Assembly: GCF_900155385.1 (NCBI RefSeq)
Contig: NZ_LT699745.1
Span: forward strand, 649,720 to 713,719
Origin: Vreelandella massiliensis
Lineage (GTDB): Bacteria > Pseudomonadota > Gammaproteobacteria > Pseudomonadales > Halomonadaceae
Length of the DNA: 64,000 nucleotides
Direction of reading: 5' to 3'
Shown: one piece after another, positions 42,026-51,700 of the stretch
Position numbering within the stretch: the stretch's first letter is position 1
Layout: every line of letters begins with the position of its first letter
Notes under the pieces: model-generated
What the model saw: only the letters and a program-made list of their open reading frames with translations
Databases searched by the model: none
What the model was told of the DNA's origin: nothing
Made by a program: the position numbers and the translations under genes

Positions 42026-42423
42026 TGTGGGTAACCGTCAGGTTTTTCCACACGCGAATCGCACCACTTCACCGACTATTAATAACAACATAAATATAAA
42101 TAAAGGAAGTTCTGTTGTTGTTGTTACTACTAGTGTGGATAAAATCTGTGGAAAAGCATCTTTAGTTTTTAAAAATCATGCATTTGCTATGTGGGCGGCT
42201 ATGTTGAGAAAGCGCGGATGAGGCGCGGACAAGCGGTGTTGGGCCTGTGGATGGAAAAGCGAGTTACCCACAGCGTGAAATAGCGACGGCTTTTCCACCG
42301 CTGAGTACCCGACTTGTTACCGCAGCTGTGAACAACCCGGCGTTTTCTCCACATAGGGTCTTGAACGCGGGCATGACAGCGTTTAAGGCGACTCATCAAG
42401 GGCGTAAAAAAATAGTATCCACA
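42026..42423. other. oriC: Predicted chromosomal origin of replication (oriC)
   Basis: This is the longest non-coding stretch in the window (41953-42503). It contains one perfect DnaA box (TTATCCACA at 42134-42142, minus) and many one-mismatch or known-variant boxes: 42026-42034 (-), 42044-42052 (+), 42147-42155 (-), 42264-42272 (+), 42327-42335 (-), 42345-42353 (+), 42415-42423 (+), and a weaker one at 42246-42254 (-). An AT-rich run at 42077-42104 (TATTAATAACAACATAAATA at its core) can serve as the unwinding element. Flanking mnmG-rsmG-parA-parB and the leftward direction of most genes to the left support it. Direct proof needs GC-skew or marker data. Confidence 0.82.
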
Positions 42424-42424
42424 G

Positions 42425-42454
42425 GCAAAAAAAAGCCTGTCACGAGGACAGGCT
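42425..42454 (-). terminator. Terminator of the amino-acid ABC transporter operon
   Basis: An 8-bp stem AGCCTGTC/GACAGGCT (42434-42454) with a five-base loop is followed on the minus strand by eight T. It lies 50 bp beyond the ATPase gene stop and shields the oriC region from read-through. Confidence 0.85.
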
Positions 42455-42503
42455 GTGAAATAGCGGGGTTTTTGGCGCTTATCTTAGCGCTAACATTGCC
42501 AAG

Positions 42504-43262
42504 CTAGTGCTTTAGAACACGCGCGAGGAAAGACTGTGTGCGTTCGTGTTGGGGTTGATCGAACAGCTGCTCGGGCGGGCCTTCTTCGGTGATTTCCCCC
42601 TGGTGGATATAGATCACCCGGTCGGCGACTTCGCGGGCAAAGCCCATTTCGTGGGTGACAATCACCATGGTCATGCCCTCTTTGGCTAGCTCGCGCATGG
42701 CATCGAGCACTTCGCCGATCATCTCCGGGTCGAGCGCCGAGGTGGGCTCGTCAAAGAGCATCAACCGCGGCTCCATGGCCAACGCGCGGGCGAGCGCCAC
42801 ACGCTGCTGCTGGCCGCCGGAGAGCTGCGAGGGGTACTTATCCGCCTGGTCGGCAATGCCGACGCGCTCAAGCAGGCGTTTGGCGGTTTCCACCGCATCC
42901 TCACGGCTCCAGCCACGCACTTTCATCGGCGCCAGCGTGATATTGTCGATCACGCTGAGGTGGGGAAAGAGATTGAACTGCTGAAATACCATACCCACTT
43001 CGGTGCGGATTTTTTGCAGCGCTTTGCTGCTTTTACCGTGGGGCTGAAGGGGGTTGCCATCGACCATCAGGCTGCCCTGCTGAAACTCTTCTAGCCCGTT
43101 GATACAGCGAATCAGCGTGGATTTGCCCGAACCGCTGGCACCAATCACCACCACCACTTCGCCGGGTACGATTTCAAGGTCGATATTTTTGAGAACATGC
43201 AGGCTGCCAAAGTGTTTATTCAGCGCCTGCATGGCCACGATAGGCTGTGTCGTCTCGTTCAT
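42504..43262 (-). CDS. Polar amino-acid ABC transporter, ATP-binding protein
   Basis: The 252-residue ATPase has Walker [10 protein letters not shown], the Q-loop, signature [15 protein letters not shown] and Walker [15 protein letters not shown]. It is closest to GlnQ/HisP/ArtP-type ATPases. It closes an operon of binding protein, permease and ATPase; only one permease gene is present, so the permease would act as a homodimer. Confidence 0.93.
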   Translation of the reverse strand: MNETTQPIVAMQALNKHFGSLHVLKNIDLEIVPGEVVVVIGASGSGKSTLIRCINGLEEFQQGSLMVDGNPLQPHGKSSKALQKIRTEVGMVFQQFNLFPHLSVIDNITLAPMKVRGWSREDAVETAKRLLERVGIADQADKYPSQLSGGQQQRVALARALAMEPRLMLFDEPTSALDPEMIGEVLDAMRELAKEGMTMVIVTHEMGFAREVADRVIYIHQGEITEEGPPEQLFDQPQHERTQSFLARVLKH

Positions 43263-43273
43263 GTCCGCGTCCT

Positions 43274-43945
43274 TTATTGTCCGACCAGGCCTCTACGCTC
43301 TAACTGGCGTAGGAGAATGGAGAGGGTCCAGGTGATCGCCAAATAAAGCAGGGCCACCATCAAATAGACCTCCATCGCGGTAAACGTCGTGGCGATATAA
43401 ATCTGCCCTTGGCGGACCAGCTCGCCTACCCCGATCACCGAAAACAGCGAGGTATCCTTGATACTGATAATGCCCTGGTTGCCTAGCGGCGGGATCATGC
43501 GGCGAAAGGCCTGCGGCCAGATAATGTAGCGGAAGGCCTGGGTGCGCGAGAGCCCCAGTGACAGCGATGCTTCGCGCTGGCCGCGCTCGATGGACTGCAC
43601 ACCGCCGCGGACAATTTCGGAGATATAGGCACCGGAGTTGATCGCAATGGCGGCGATACCGGCGGTTAGCGCGTTAATCGGGCTGCCAATAATCTGCGGC
43701 AAGCCGTAGAAGATAAACAGTACTTGCACCAGGATAGGCGTGCCGCGGAAGACTTCGATATACACTATCGCGGGCCAGCGAAGCCAGCGCACTGGGCTAA
43801 TCCGTAGTAGGCCAAAAAAGATGCCGATAAAAAACCCGAAGGCGAGGCCGCCAAACGAGATCAATAGGGTCCAGGGTATCCCCGGCAATAGATGAGGAAT
43901 CGAGCCAAAAGCAGCGGCCCAATCAAATTCAAACGTAACGTCCAC
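43274..43945 (-). CDS. Polar amino-acid ABC transporter, permease
   Basis: The 223-residue permease of the HisM/GlnP family has about five membrane helices and the EAA motif region ([24 protein letters not shown], partly shown). GTG at 43945 is chosen because AGGAG sits seven bases upstream; a GTG twelve codons earlier lacks such a site. It lies 11 bp before the ATPase gene. Confidence 0.9.
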   Translation of the reverse strand: MDVTFEFDWAAAFGSIPHLLPGIPWTLLISFGGLAFGFFIGIFFGLLRISPVRWLRWPAIVYIEVFRGTPILVQVLFIFYGLPQIIGSPINALTAGIAAIAINSGAYISEIVRGGVQSIERGQREASLSLGLSRTQAFRYIIWPQAFRRMIPPLGNQGIISIKDTSLFSVIGVGELVRQGQIYIATTFTAMEVYLMVALLYLAITWTLSILLRQLERRGLVGQ

Positions 43946-43981
43946 GTGTACGCTCCTAAGAAATTCGCCAAGCAACGACAC

Positions 43982-44009
43982 AGGGCCGGGGGCGAGACCC
44001 CCCGGCCCT
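43982..44009 (-). other. Intercistronic stem-loop between binding-protein and permease genes
   Basis: An 11-bp GC-only stem (AGGGCCGGGGG/CCCCCGGCCCT) with a short loop lies between the two genes. It has no U-tract, so it is more likely an mRNA-stabilising or partial-attenuation element that raises binding-protein output over permease. Confidence 0.6.
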
Positions 44010-44061
44010 GATACGCATTAAGATGATGTGCTAGTCGTTAGCGGTTAAGCGATGGACGGGA

Positions 44062-44850
44062 TCATTCATCGCTTGGCGTTTCGCCAAACCACTTGGTGTA
44101 GATCTCGTCGTAGGTGCCGTCTTCGCGCATGGCCGCCAAGGCTTCATTGGTTGGCTCGACCCATTCGCTGCCTTTATGGAAGACGATGCCGTACTGCTGG
44201 CCTTCATACAGCGGGCCGACGACCTTGGTACGGCCTTCGCCGCGGGTTTGCGAGAAGTAGCCGACGTTGGGGGCATCGTAGAAGGCGGCGTCGACGTTGC
44301 GGCCAAGTAGGGCCATGTACATATCGGAGGTGCCGGGGTAGGGCGTGATATCGGCGTCGTCACCGAACTTTTCGGTCAAGAAGTCATAGCTGGTGGAGCC
44401 AATTTTGGTCCCGATGGACATCCCTTCCAGGTCGTCGATGGTAGAGACTTCATCGTTGTCGTCACGGACGATAATGCGCAGACCCGAGTCGTAGTAGGGG
44501 TCGGAAAAATCGACGATTTCAGCGCGCTCATCGGTAATGGTGATACCGGCGATGGCGATTTCCTGGCTACCCGTTTGCACGGCGGGAATGATGCCGGCGA
44601 ACTCCATGGTGGTGAGGTTGACCTCAAAACCGGCGCGGTCGGCGATTTCATTGATCATGTCCATGTCAAAGCCGACCATTTCGCCGGTCTCTTGGTCCAT
44701 CATCTCAAACGGGACGAAGCTTGGATCGGTGGCCACGTTAACGCTGGGCTTATCCTGAGCAATGGCTAGGCTTGCGGTGCCTAAACCGAGCGCTACCGCC
44801 GTGGCGAGAGCAGTTTTAGGCAGAAGAGTGAAGAGTGCGGTTTTTTTCAT
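44062..44850 (-). CDS. Polar amino-acid ABC transporter, periplasmic binding protein
   Basis: The 262-residue protein has a signal peptide cut after SLAIAQ and the family-3 solute-binding fold: [13 protein letters not shown] at the start, [11 protein letters not shown], and [13 protein letters not shown]. The family binds glutamine, histidine, arginine or related amino acids; the ligand cannot be read from sequence. The mature protein is strongly acidic, as expected for a periplasmic protein in a halophile. Confidence 0.92.
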   Translation of the reverse strand: MKKTALFTLLPKTALATAVALGLGTASLAIAQDKPSVNVATDPSFVPFEMMDQETGEMVGFDMDMINEIADRAGFEVNLTTMEFAGIIPAVQTGSQEIAIAGITITDERAEIVDFSDPYYDSGLRIIVRDDNDEVSTIDDLEGMSIGTKIGSTSYDFLTEKFGDDADITPYPGTSDMYMALLGRNVDAAFYDAPNVGYFSQTRGEGRTKVVGPLYEGQQYGIVFHKGSEWVEPTNEALAAMREDGTYDEIYTKWFGETPSDE

Positions 44851-45041
44851 GGGGGTCCCCGTGTTTTTGGCCTAAATGGCGCGTTGTTAGCGCGAAACGC
44901 TAAAACGGCCGTGGCTGTTATTGACCTTTTTAACCTTGGCGAGAAACCGCCATGGCGTCAAGTCACGGGGAGAGGCGATGGCAAACGCTGCATGAACGCA
45001 AAGCGCTTTTGCGCGCTGACACCCGCGCCTCGCGCGGGGTA

Positions 45042-45395
45042 TCAGACCATAAAAGAGGCGCCGCAGCCGCAGGTGGTGGTGGCGTTGGGGTTTTGTACGC
45101 GGAAGCGGGCGCCGGCAAGGCCCTCTTCGTAATCGACCGTGGAGCCGACCAGGTACTGATAAGAGAGCGGGTCGACCACGAGCGACGCCTCGCCAAACTC
45201 GATCACGGTATCGTCCTCGGCGATATTATCGGCAAAATCGAAACCGTACTGAAAGCCCGAGCAGCCGCCGCCCGTCACGTAGACACGTAGCTTCAGCGTG
45301 GGGTTGTTCTCTTCGGCGATAAGCGCCTTAATGCGTGTGCGTGCGCTGTCAGACAGCATCAACGGTGTGGGAACAAAGGATTCGGCACTGCTCAT
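45042..45395 (-). CDS. erpA: Iron-sulfur cluster insertion protein ErpA
   Basis: ErpA is an A-type carrier delivering [Fe-S] clusters to proteins such as IspG. The 117-residue protein has the three cysteines of the family: GGGCSG and the C-terminal CGCGASF. The ATG at 45395 follows GGAGG; an upstream in-frame codon adds 11 residues. The 190 bp between this gene's stop and the binding-protein start contain no recognisable gene. Confidence 0.93.
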   Translation of the reverse strand: MSSAESFVPTPLMLSDSARTRIKALIAEENNPTLKLRVYVTGGGCSGFQYGFDFADNIAEDDTVIEFGEASLVVDPLSYQYLVGSTVDYEEGLAGARFRVQNPNATTTCGCGASFMV

Positions 45396-45497
45396 GGAAC
45401 CTCCCGCGAGCGTGAGGGGATATTGCACGTTAATGCGCCATTATGGGTAATTCCCAGTAAATCAGTCAACTTTATGGCGATGTTCGCGCCTCGTCTT

Positions 45498-46532
45498 TTA
45501 CGGCATCAGCGCCGGGGCCTCAAGGCCCAGGGTCTCGTTGAACCCGAACATCAGGTTAAGGTTTTGAATCGCTTGGCCGGAGGCGCCTTTTATCAGGTTA
45601 TCGATCACCGCGAGGACGACAACGGTATCGCCGTTACCGGGGCGGTGAACCGCCAAGCGGCAGGTGTTGATCCCCTTAACGCTGCGGGTTTCCGGGTGGC
45701 TGCCGGCGGGCATTACGTCGACAAACGGCTCGTCGGCGTAGCGCGCTTCAAAGAGCCGCTGAAGTTCTTGCGGCTCGGCTTGAAGCTTGCCGTAGAGCGT
45801 GGCGTGAATGCCGCGAATCATCGGCGTGAGATGCGGAACAAACGTCAACCCCACGGCGCTATCTTGCATGTCGTTTAGCCCCTGGCGGATTTCGGGCAGG
45901 TGGCGATGCCCCGAGGCGCCGTAGGCTTTCATGGACTCACTCGCTTCGGCGAGCAGTGACGGCACCTTAGCCCCGCGCCCGGCACCGGTGACGCCCGATT
46001 TGCAGTCGGCAATGAGCTGCGTGGGGTCGATAAGCCCGGCTTCCAAAAGCGGCAGGTAACCCAGTTGCACGGCGGTAGGATAACAGCCGGGCACGGCGAT
46101 CAAGCGCGCGCTTTTGATCGCCTCGCGGTGCATCTCGGGCAGGCCGTAAACCGCCTCATTCAGAAGATGGGGCGCGCCGTGAGGTTGGTCGTACCAGCGG
46201 CTCCACTCATCGGCATCGCGCAGGCGAAAATCCGCGGAGAGGTCGATGACACGGGTGCCGTTATCCAGCAGCTCGCCGGCGAGGGCATGGGCCACGCCGT
46301 GGGGGGTGGCAAAAAATACCGCGTCCATCGCGCCGAGGGTTTTGGCATCGGGCTCGCTGAAGGCAAGCGTGTCGTAGTGGCCGCGTAAGTTGGGGTACAT
46401 ATCGCACACCTTAACGCCAGCTTCCGAGCGCGAGGTGATCGCTTCGATGCTGACCTCGGGGTGCTGGGAAAGCAGCCGTAAAAGCTCGACGCCGGTATAA
46501 CCGGTACCGCCTACAATACCTACTTTAATCAC
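45498..46532 (-). CDS. argC: N-acetyl-gamma-glutamyl-phosphate reductase
   Basis: ArgC catalyses the third step of arginine synthesis. The 344-residue protein has the NADP motif [14 protein letters not shown], the catalytic cysteine in [11 protein letters not shown] and HRHLPEI. It lies 102 bp before erpA on the same strand; the argC-erpA pairing is common in pseudomonads and halomonads. Confidence 0.95.
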   Translation of the reverse strand: MIKVGIVGGTGYTGVELLRLLSQHPEVSIEAITSRSEAGVKVCDMYPNLRGHYDTLAFSEPDAKTLGAMDAVFFATPHGVAHALAGELLDNGTRVIDLSADFRLRDADEWSRWYDQPHGAPHLLNEAVYGLPEMHREAIKSARLIAVPGCYPTAVQLGYLPLLEAGLIDPTQLIADCKSGVTGAGRGAKVPSLLAEASESMKAYGASGHRHLPEIRQGLNDMQDSAVGLTFVPHLTPMIRGIHATLYGKLQAEPQELQRLFEARYADEPFVDVMPAGSHPETRSVKGINTCRLAVHRPGNGDTVVVLAVIDNLIKGASGQAIQNLNLMFGFNETLGLEAPALMP

Positions 46533-46701
46533 GTTTAACTCCTTGCGGTTTGCGCTATTCGTGCCTTATTGATAACAGTCTGAGCTTGAAAACAAGCTGT
46601 TGCCCTCTCTTTACCTATGATACACAAGAGGAGAGTAACAAAGAGAGTCGTAAGCAAAGAGCGGTCAGCAAAGCGACAAGATAAAGAACAAGGATGGTGG
46701 C

Positions 46702-48525
46702 GTGGCACGTTTTTCGCGGTCAGATTTTACCTTGGAGAGTTTTCGCCGCCAGCTCGCCAATGTGGATGCGCTTCCACAGTTGTGCGTGTTGGGGCTCGTC
46801 TCCGGGGTGATAACCGGGGCGTTGATGGTGGGTTTTCGGCTACTGCTGGAAGCCGGTGCTCTGCTGTACATGCCTGCGGGAGACCCCGAGGCATTTGAAG
46901 GGCTTTCGCCCTGGCTGCGCGCGCTGTTGCCCCTTATCGCCGTCACGCTGGTGGGTGTGCTGCTTTACCGCCAGAAAAGTAGCGCGCGCAAGCTGGGTGT
47001 TAGCCATGTCATCGAGCGCTTGACCTATCACCAGGGGCGCTTTCCGCTGCGTAACTGGCTAAACCAGTGGTGGGTGGGCGTCGTATCGGTACTCGGGGGC
47101 CTCTCGGCGGGCCGCGAAGGGCCCGCCATTCACCTCGGCGCGGCGGCAGCGAGCGGGCTAGGGCAGCAGCTACGCCTGCCCAACAACAGCTTGCGGGTAC
47201 TGGTGGCGTGCGGCACGGCGGCGGGGATTGCCGCCTCTTTCAACACGCCGATTGCCGGGGTTATTTTCGCCATGGAGGTGGTGATGATGGAGTACACCCT
47301 GATGAGCTTTATGCCGGTGATCCTCGCCTCTACCATGGGCGCGCTGGTGGCGCAGCTGATGTATGGCAACGCCCCGGCGTTTAGCATTCCCGACGTGGCC
47401 CTGGGCTCGTTTCTCAATCTACCCTGGATTGTGGTCATGGGGCTTGCCATCGGGCTTTTGTCCGGGCTTTTTATTCATACCGCGCGCAGCCGCTGGGTAA
47501 AGCAGCAGCCGCTGTGGCTGCGTTTGGGCGCGATCGGCGTTCTGACCGGCGCGGTTGCTTGGTTTTTCCCCCAGGTGCAGGGCATCGGCTACGATAGCGT
47601 GGCGGCCACGCTGGATAATCAACTGGCGATCTCGGTGCTGTTGGCGCTGGTGGTGTTTAAGCTGCTCCTCACCGCGCTCACCGTGGCTTGCGGCGTGCCG
47701 ATTGGCATTATTGGCCCGATTTTGGTGGTGGGTGCCGCCGCCGGGGCGCTTTGCGGGCTGCTCGGCGACGCCATTTGGCCCGGGAAATCGGCGGATCCAG
47801 CGGTATTCGCCATGCTGGGCATGGCAGCAATGATGGGAGCTGTGTTGCAGGCACCGCTCGCGGCGCTGATGGCGCTTTTAGAACTCACTCATTTACCCAA
47901 TATCATGCTGCCGGGGATGCTGGCGGTGGTGGTGGCATGTCTGACCTCGCGGCAGCTAACCGGCTGTGAAGGCTTTTTTATTAGCTCGGTGCGCTATGGC
48001 TTGCATCCGCTTCAGCAACCGCTGATGCAAGCGCTCTCACGGGTATCGGTGCCGGCGGTGATGGAGCGTAACGTCGTTCGCACCGAGCGGATGGTCTCCC
48101 ACGCGCAGATGCGCAAGCTTCTGGAACCCAACCCCGTTTGGATCGTGATTGAGCGCTCGACGCGCGAGAAGCCGGTGCTGGCGCTTAAGGCCGCGCAGCT
48201 CGCCCGCTGGCTGATCGAGCACGAAGCCTCGCAAACGCCGGAAGAGATCGCCGAGGAGAAGATTGATCTGCTAGAGATTCCCGGCAAGCGCATCGAAATG
48301 GCACCGATCAGTCTGCAAGCGACGCTATCCGAAGCGTTTATAACCCTGCAAAATGATGCCCTTGGCGCTCTCTATGTGGTGCACGGTTACCGCCCAAAGC
48401 AGCGGCGGATTTCCGGTATCATCACCCGGGGCGCCATCGAGCGTTACTATCAGTACTCTGATTCCCAACAAGCATCGGAAACGCCTCGGGATACACCGAA
48501 CGACACTTCAGATAGCCAGCGATAA
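46702..48525 (+). CDS. ClC-family chloride channel/antiporter with C-terminal CBS-like region
   Basis: The 607-residue protein has the ClC core: selectivity segments, GREGPAIHLG with the gating glutamate, and AGVIFAMEVVM with a glutamate at the proton-transfer position. Both suggest a Cl(-)/H(+) exchanger rather than a passive channel. About 150 C-terminal residues (after residue 440) form a cytoplasmic CBS-like domain. The start is GTG after AAGGA. The 169 bp to divergent argC hold no gene. Confidence 0.88.
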   Translation: MARFSRSDFTLESFRRQLANVDALPQLCVLGLVSGVITGALMVGFRLLLEAGALLYMPAGDPEAFEGLSPWLRALLPLIAVTLVGVLLYRQKSSARKLGVSHVIERLTYHQGRFPLRNWLNQWWVGVVSVLGGLSAGREGPAIHLGAAAASGLGQQLRLPNNSLRVLVACGTAAGIAASFNTPIAGVIFAMEVVMMEYTLMSFMPVILASTMGALVAQLMYGNAPAFSIPDVALGSFLNLPWIVVMGLAIGLLSGLFIHTARSRWVKQQPLWLRLGAIGVLTGAVAWFFPQVQGIGYDSVAATLDNQLAISVLLALVVFKLLLTALTVACGVPIGIIGPILVVGAAAGALCGLLGDAIWPGKSADPAVFAMLGMAAMMGAVLQAPLAALMALLELTHLPNIMLPGMLAVVVACLTSRQLTGCEGFFISSVRYGLHPLQQPLMQALSRVSVPAVMERNVVRTERMVSHAQMRKLLEPNPVWIVIERSTREKPVLALKAAQLARWLIEHEASQTPEEIAEEKIDLLEIPGKRIEMAPISLQATLSEAFITLQNDALGALYVVHGYRPKQRRISGIITRGAIERYYQYSDSQQASETPRDTPNDTSDSQR

Positions 48526-48561
48526 AGGGAGCGCTACGCTTCCACCGCGTAAGGAGCCACA

Positions 48562-48993
48562 ATGTATTTATGGGTAAAAGCGATCCATTTGATCGCCATG
48601 GTCACTTGGTTTGCCGCGCTGTTTTACCTGCCGCGCTTGTACGTTTATCACGCCATGGCGCGGGATGAAAACGAGACCGCGACCATGGAGAGATTCAAGG
48701 TCATGGAGCGTAAGCTCTACCGCGGCATCATGACGCCCTCGATGATCGTGGTGCTGATCTTCGGCGGCGCCTTGCTGTTTCTCAACCCGGCCTGGCTCAG
48801 CCAGGGGTGGATACACACCAAGCTCCTACTGGTCGCGCTACTGGTGGCGTATCACCATGTGTGTTTGATCTATTTAAAGCAGTTCGCGCAGGATCGCTGC
48901 ACGAAGGGCCACGTCTTTTTCCGCTGGTTTAACGAGCTGCCGGTGATCGCGCTGATCATCATCGTCATTCTGGCCGTGCTTAAGCCGTACTGA
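48562..48993 (+). CDS. hemJ: Protoporphyrinogen IX oxidase HemJ
   Basis: HemJ oxidises protoporphyrinogen IX in haem synthesis. The 143-residue membrane protein has KAIHLIAMVTWFAALFYLPRL with the conserved histidine, and ERKLYRGIMTPSM with the conserved lysine; four membrane helices. AAGGAG precedes the ATG. The stop overlaps thiD (TGATG). Confidence 0.93.
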   Translation: MYLWVKAIHLIAMVTWFAALFYLPRLYVYHAMARDENETATMERFKVMERKLYRGIMTPSMIVVLIFGGALLFLNPAWLSQGWIHTKLLLVALLVAYHHVCLIYLKQFAQDRCTKGHVFFRWFNELPVIALIIIVILAVLKPY

Positions 48994-49811
48994 TGCCACA
49001 GCCGCTACCCCCTCTTGTCTTGGTATTGGCCGGGCACGACCCGACCGGCGGCGCCGGCATCATCGCCGATAGCGAAGCGATTGCCGCCAGCGGCGGTTGG
49101 GCACTCACGGTGCCCACCGCGCTCACCGTGCAGAACCTGCATGACGTGCATCGCGTTATTCCCACCGCGCCGGATGCGATACTCGCGATGGTGGAGGCCC
49201 TCAATGATATGCCAGTGGCGGCGATAAAAATCGGGCTGATCGCCGATGAAGCGACCCTCTTGGCGGTGGAAAACGTCTTGCGGCGCTTTCCCGGCGTGCC
49301 GGTCGTCGCGGACCCGGTGATTAAAGCCGGCGGCGGTGCTGAGTTATCCACACCCGCTCTCTGCCAAGCTTACGCGCGCCGCCTGCTACCCCTTGTGGAT
49401 ATCTTAACCCCCAATCGCTTTGAACTGGCGCAGTTGACGCCGGAGATCGAGGCGGTGGATGACGACACCGCCCGCGCGGTGGCGCTGATGTCGCAAGGCT
49501 GCCAAGCGATTCTGGTGACCGCTACCGACGACCCGCGCCCAAGCAGCGATCAGCAGCAAATAACCCACACCCTGCATACGCCCGATACCACGCGCCAATG
49601 GCAGTGGCCGCGCCTGCCTGGGGTATTTCACGGCTCGGGCTGCACGCTCGCGGCATCGCTTGCTGCGCGTTTGGCAGTGGGTGAGCGCTTACTACCTGCC
49701 TGCGAGCAGGCGCAGCACTTTACCTGGCAAAGCCTGTCCCATGGCTATCACCCCGGCCGTGGCCAAGCGCTGCCCAAGCGCTTTTTTGACGCCCATTTCT
49801 TTACTCGATAA
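48993..49811 (+). CDS. thiD: Hydroxymethylpyrimidine/phosphomethylpyrimidine kinase
   Basis: ThiD phosphorylates HMP and HMP-P in thiamine synthesis. The 272-residue ribokinase-like protein has AGHDPTGGAGIIADSEA, the KIGLI segment and the catalytic GVFHGSGCTLAASLAA with the anion-hole cysteine. It overlaps hemJ by one base and precedes hemL. Thiamine kinase next to hemL is common in gammaproteobacteria. No thiE is seen. Confidence 0.93.
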   Translation: MPQPLPPLVLVLAGHDPTGGAGIIADSEAIAASGGWALTVPTALTVQNLHDVHRVIPTAPDAILAMVEALNDMPVAAIKIGLIADEATLLAVENVLRRFPGVPVVADPVIKAGGGAELSTPALCQAYARRLLPLVDILTPNRFELAQLTPEIEAVDDDTARAVALMSQGCQAILVTATDDPRPSSDQQQITHTLHTPDTTRQWQWPRLPGVFHGSGCTLAASLAARLAVGERLLPACEQAQHFTWQSLSHGYHPGRGQALPKRFFDAHFFTR

Positions 49812-49895
49812 CGTTTCGCCATTATTTCGTTTATTAGTTATCACCAAAAACTATCGTCAAGAACTATCACCAAGAGCTATCACCGAGAGGATGCC

Positions 49896-51182
49896 ATGAC
49901 CACATCAGCCGAACTGTTCGACCGCGCCAGTCGCCATATCCCCGGCGGCGTTAACTCCCCCGTGCGCGCCTTTAAAGGGCTGCATCGCCCGCCGGTCTTT
50001 ATGGAGCGCGCCCAGGGGGCTTATCTGTTTGACGTGGAAGGCAAACGCTATGTCGATTATGTCGGCTCCTGGGGGCCGATGATCACCGGCCACGCCGACC
50101 AGGACGTGCTCGCGGCGGTACGCGCGCGGCTGGATAACGGCCTCTCTTTCGGTACGCCAACCGAAATCGAAACCACCATGGCGGATCTGATCTGTGAGAT
50201 GATCCCGAGCATGGAAATGGTGCGCATGACAAGCTCGGGCACCGAAGCCACCATGTCGGCGATCCGCTTGGCACGCGGTTACACCGGCCGCGACAAAGTC
50301 GTCAAGTTTGAAGGTAACTACCACGGTCACTCTGATTCGCTACTGGTCAAAGCCGGTTCCGGCGCGCTGACCCACGGCGAGCCAAGTTCCCCCGGCGTGC
50401 CGGCATCGCTTGCCGAGCACACGGTCACGCTGTCGTTTAATGACAGTGAGGGCGTGGAGGCCTGCTTCGACGAGATCGGCGATCAAATCGCCTGCATTAT
50501 CGTGGAGCCGGTGGCGGGCAATATGAACTGCATTCCGCCGCAGCCGGAATTTCTCGAAACCCTGCGCCGGGTGTGCAACGAGCACGGCAGCGTGCTGATT
50601 TTCGACGAAGTGATGACCGGCTTTCGCGTCGCGCTCGGCGGCGCGCAGGCGCACTACGACGTCACGCCGGATCTGACCTGTTTGGGCAAAATCGTCGGTG
50701 GCGGTATGCCCGTTGGAGCCTTTGGCGGCAAGCGCGAGATCATGGAGCAGATCTCTCCGCTTGGGCCGATTTACCACGCGGGCACGCTTTCGGGTAACCC
50801 GTTGGCGATGGCCGCGGGGGTGACGCTGCTTAATAAGCTTCAAGTGCCGGGCTTTCACGATGCGCTCGCTCAGCGCGTGGATACCCTCTGCCACGGTCTG
50901 CAAGAGCGCGCCGATGCCGCCGGTATCCCCATGATCACTCAATCCGCTGGCGGCATGTTCGGGGTGTTTTTTACCGCGCAATCGCGGGTGGATAACTTCG
51001 CCCAAGCCACCGCGTGTGACCCGGAAATGTTCCGCCGCTTCTTTAGCGCCATGCTTGATCAAGGCGTGTACTTGGCGCCCTCCGCGTTTGAGGCCGGCTT
51101 CATGTCCAGCGCCCACACCGCCGAGGATATCCAGCTCACCCTGGATGCGGCAGAAAAAGCCTTTGCCCTGATGGCGCCGTAA
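49896..51182 (+). CDS. hemL: Glutamate-1-semialdehyde 2,1-aminomutase
   Basis: HemL makes 5-aminolevulinate, the haem precursor, from glutamate semialdehyde. The 428-residue PLP enzyme has [13 protein letters not shown] at the start, [23 protein letters not shown] and the PLP lysine in [16 protein letters not shown]. With hemJ upstream and hemW at 58.7 kb, three haem genes lie near each other. A terminator follows. Confidence 0.96.
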   Translation: MTTSAELFDRASRHIPGGVNSPVRAFKGLHRPPVFMERAQGAYLFDVEGKRYVDYVGSWGPMITGHADQDVLAAVRARLDNGLSFGTPTEIETTMADLICEMIPSMEMVRMTSSGTEATMSAIRLARGYTGRDKVVKFEGNYHGHSDSLLVKAGSGALTHGEPSSPGVPASLAEHTVTLSFNDSEGVEACFDEIGDQIACIIVEPVAGNMNCIPPQPEFLETLRRVCNEHGSVLIFDEVMTGFRVALGGAQAHYDVTPDLTCLGKIVGGGMPVGAFGGKREIMEQISPLGPIYHAGTLSGNPLAMAAGVTLLNKLQVPGFHDALAQRVDTLCHGLQERADAAGIPMITQSAGGMFGVFFTAQSRVDNFAQATACDPEMFRRFFSAMLDQGVYLAPSAFEAGFMSSAHTAEDIQLTLDAAEKAFALMAP

Positions 51183-51233
51183 AATTCTCATGTGAACGTA
51201 TGTAACGTAGCGTTTCAGATAGCCGCTATACTC

Positions 51234-51262
51234 AAAGAGCCGCCCACACCGGGCGGCTCTTT
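51234..51262 (+). terminator. Terminator of hemL
   Basis: A 12-bp stem (AAAGAGCCGCCC/GGGCGGCTCTTT) with a five-base loop lies 52 bp beyond hemL. The stem closes with A/T pairs that give a short U-tract. Confidence 0.85.
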
Positions 51263-51278
51263 GACGTGGGGAGTTCAC

Positions 51279-51635
51279 ATGCGGCACACAAAGGCTTGGC
51301 TAGGCGCACTTTTTGGCGCGAGCGTATTGGCAGCGCTACCGCTTAGCGCAGACGCAACGAAGGAGAACGCCATGGGGCAGATTCAGATCGAGGTAAGCGG
51401 TACATCAGGCGTGGCGTTTAGCGCCGAGTGGAAGGTTACGCACAACGGCGAGACGCAGATTTATCAAGAAGAGGGGCAAGTGCCCGCTACCTACCATTTT
51501 GAAGGCGACGGCATTCAAGCAAGCATCAAGGTGCTAAGCGAAGGGCAGCTGGACGTGACCGTCCAAAAAGGTGGCAATCGCTCGCGCTCCTCCACCCAGG
51601 GCAAAGGCAGCACGGTTAATATAGCCGTGAGATAA
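51279..51635 (+). CDS. Small secreted protein of unknown function beside the curli locus
   Basis: I do not recognise a named family. The 118-residue protein has a signal peptide (GALFGASVLAALPLSADA) and a mature part of about 92 residues without cysteine. This part is predicted to be almost all beta strand (QIQIEVSG, FSAEWKVTHNG, ASIKVLS, LDVTVQK, VNIAVR). The ATG at 51279 follows GGGGAG. It faces the curlin genes tail-to-tail across one shared hairpin. Its size and probable beta-sandwich recall the curli chaperones CsgC and CsgH, but no sequence match is claimed. Confidence 0.6.
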   Translation: MRHTKAWLGALFGASVLAALPLSADATKENAMGQIQIEVSGTSGVAFSAEWKVTHNGETQIYQEEGQVPATYHFEGDGIQASIKVLSEGQLDVTVQKGGNRSRSSTQGKGSTVNIAVR

Positions 51636-51656
51636 TATCGAAATGCAGAAACAAAA

Positions 51657-51676
51657 ACCGCCCCCGAGGGGGCGGT
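51657..51676. terminator. Shared bidirectional terminator hairpin
   Basis: A 9-bp stem (ACCGCCCCC/GGGGGCGGT) sits between the secreted protein gene (+) and the last curlin gene (-), with A-rich sequence on the left and T-containing sequence on the right. Confidence 0.7.
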
Positions 51677-51700
51677 AATTAGCAGGGCCTATCGAGCGAA

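Noticed and set aside
44884..45041. Short plus-strand open frame between the binding-protein gene and erpA
   Set aside because: No recognisable family, no clear start signal and it runs antisense into erpA; left as non-coding.
49344..49352. Perfect DnaA box TTATCCACA inside thiD
   Set aside because: A single copy within a coding sequence with no clustering or AT-rich DNA; expected by chance.
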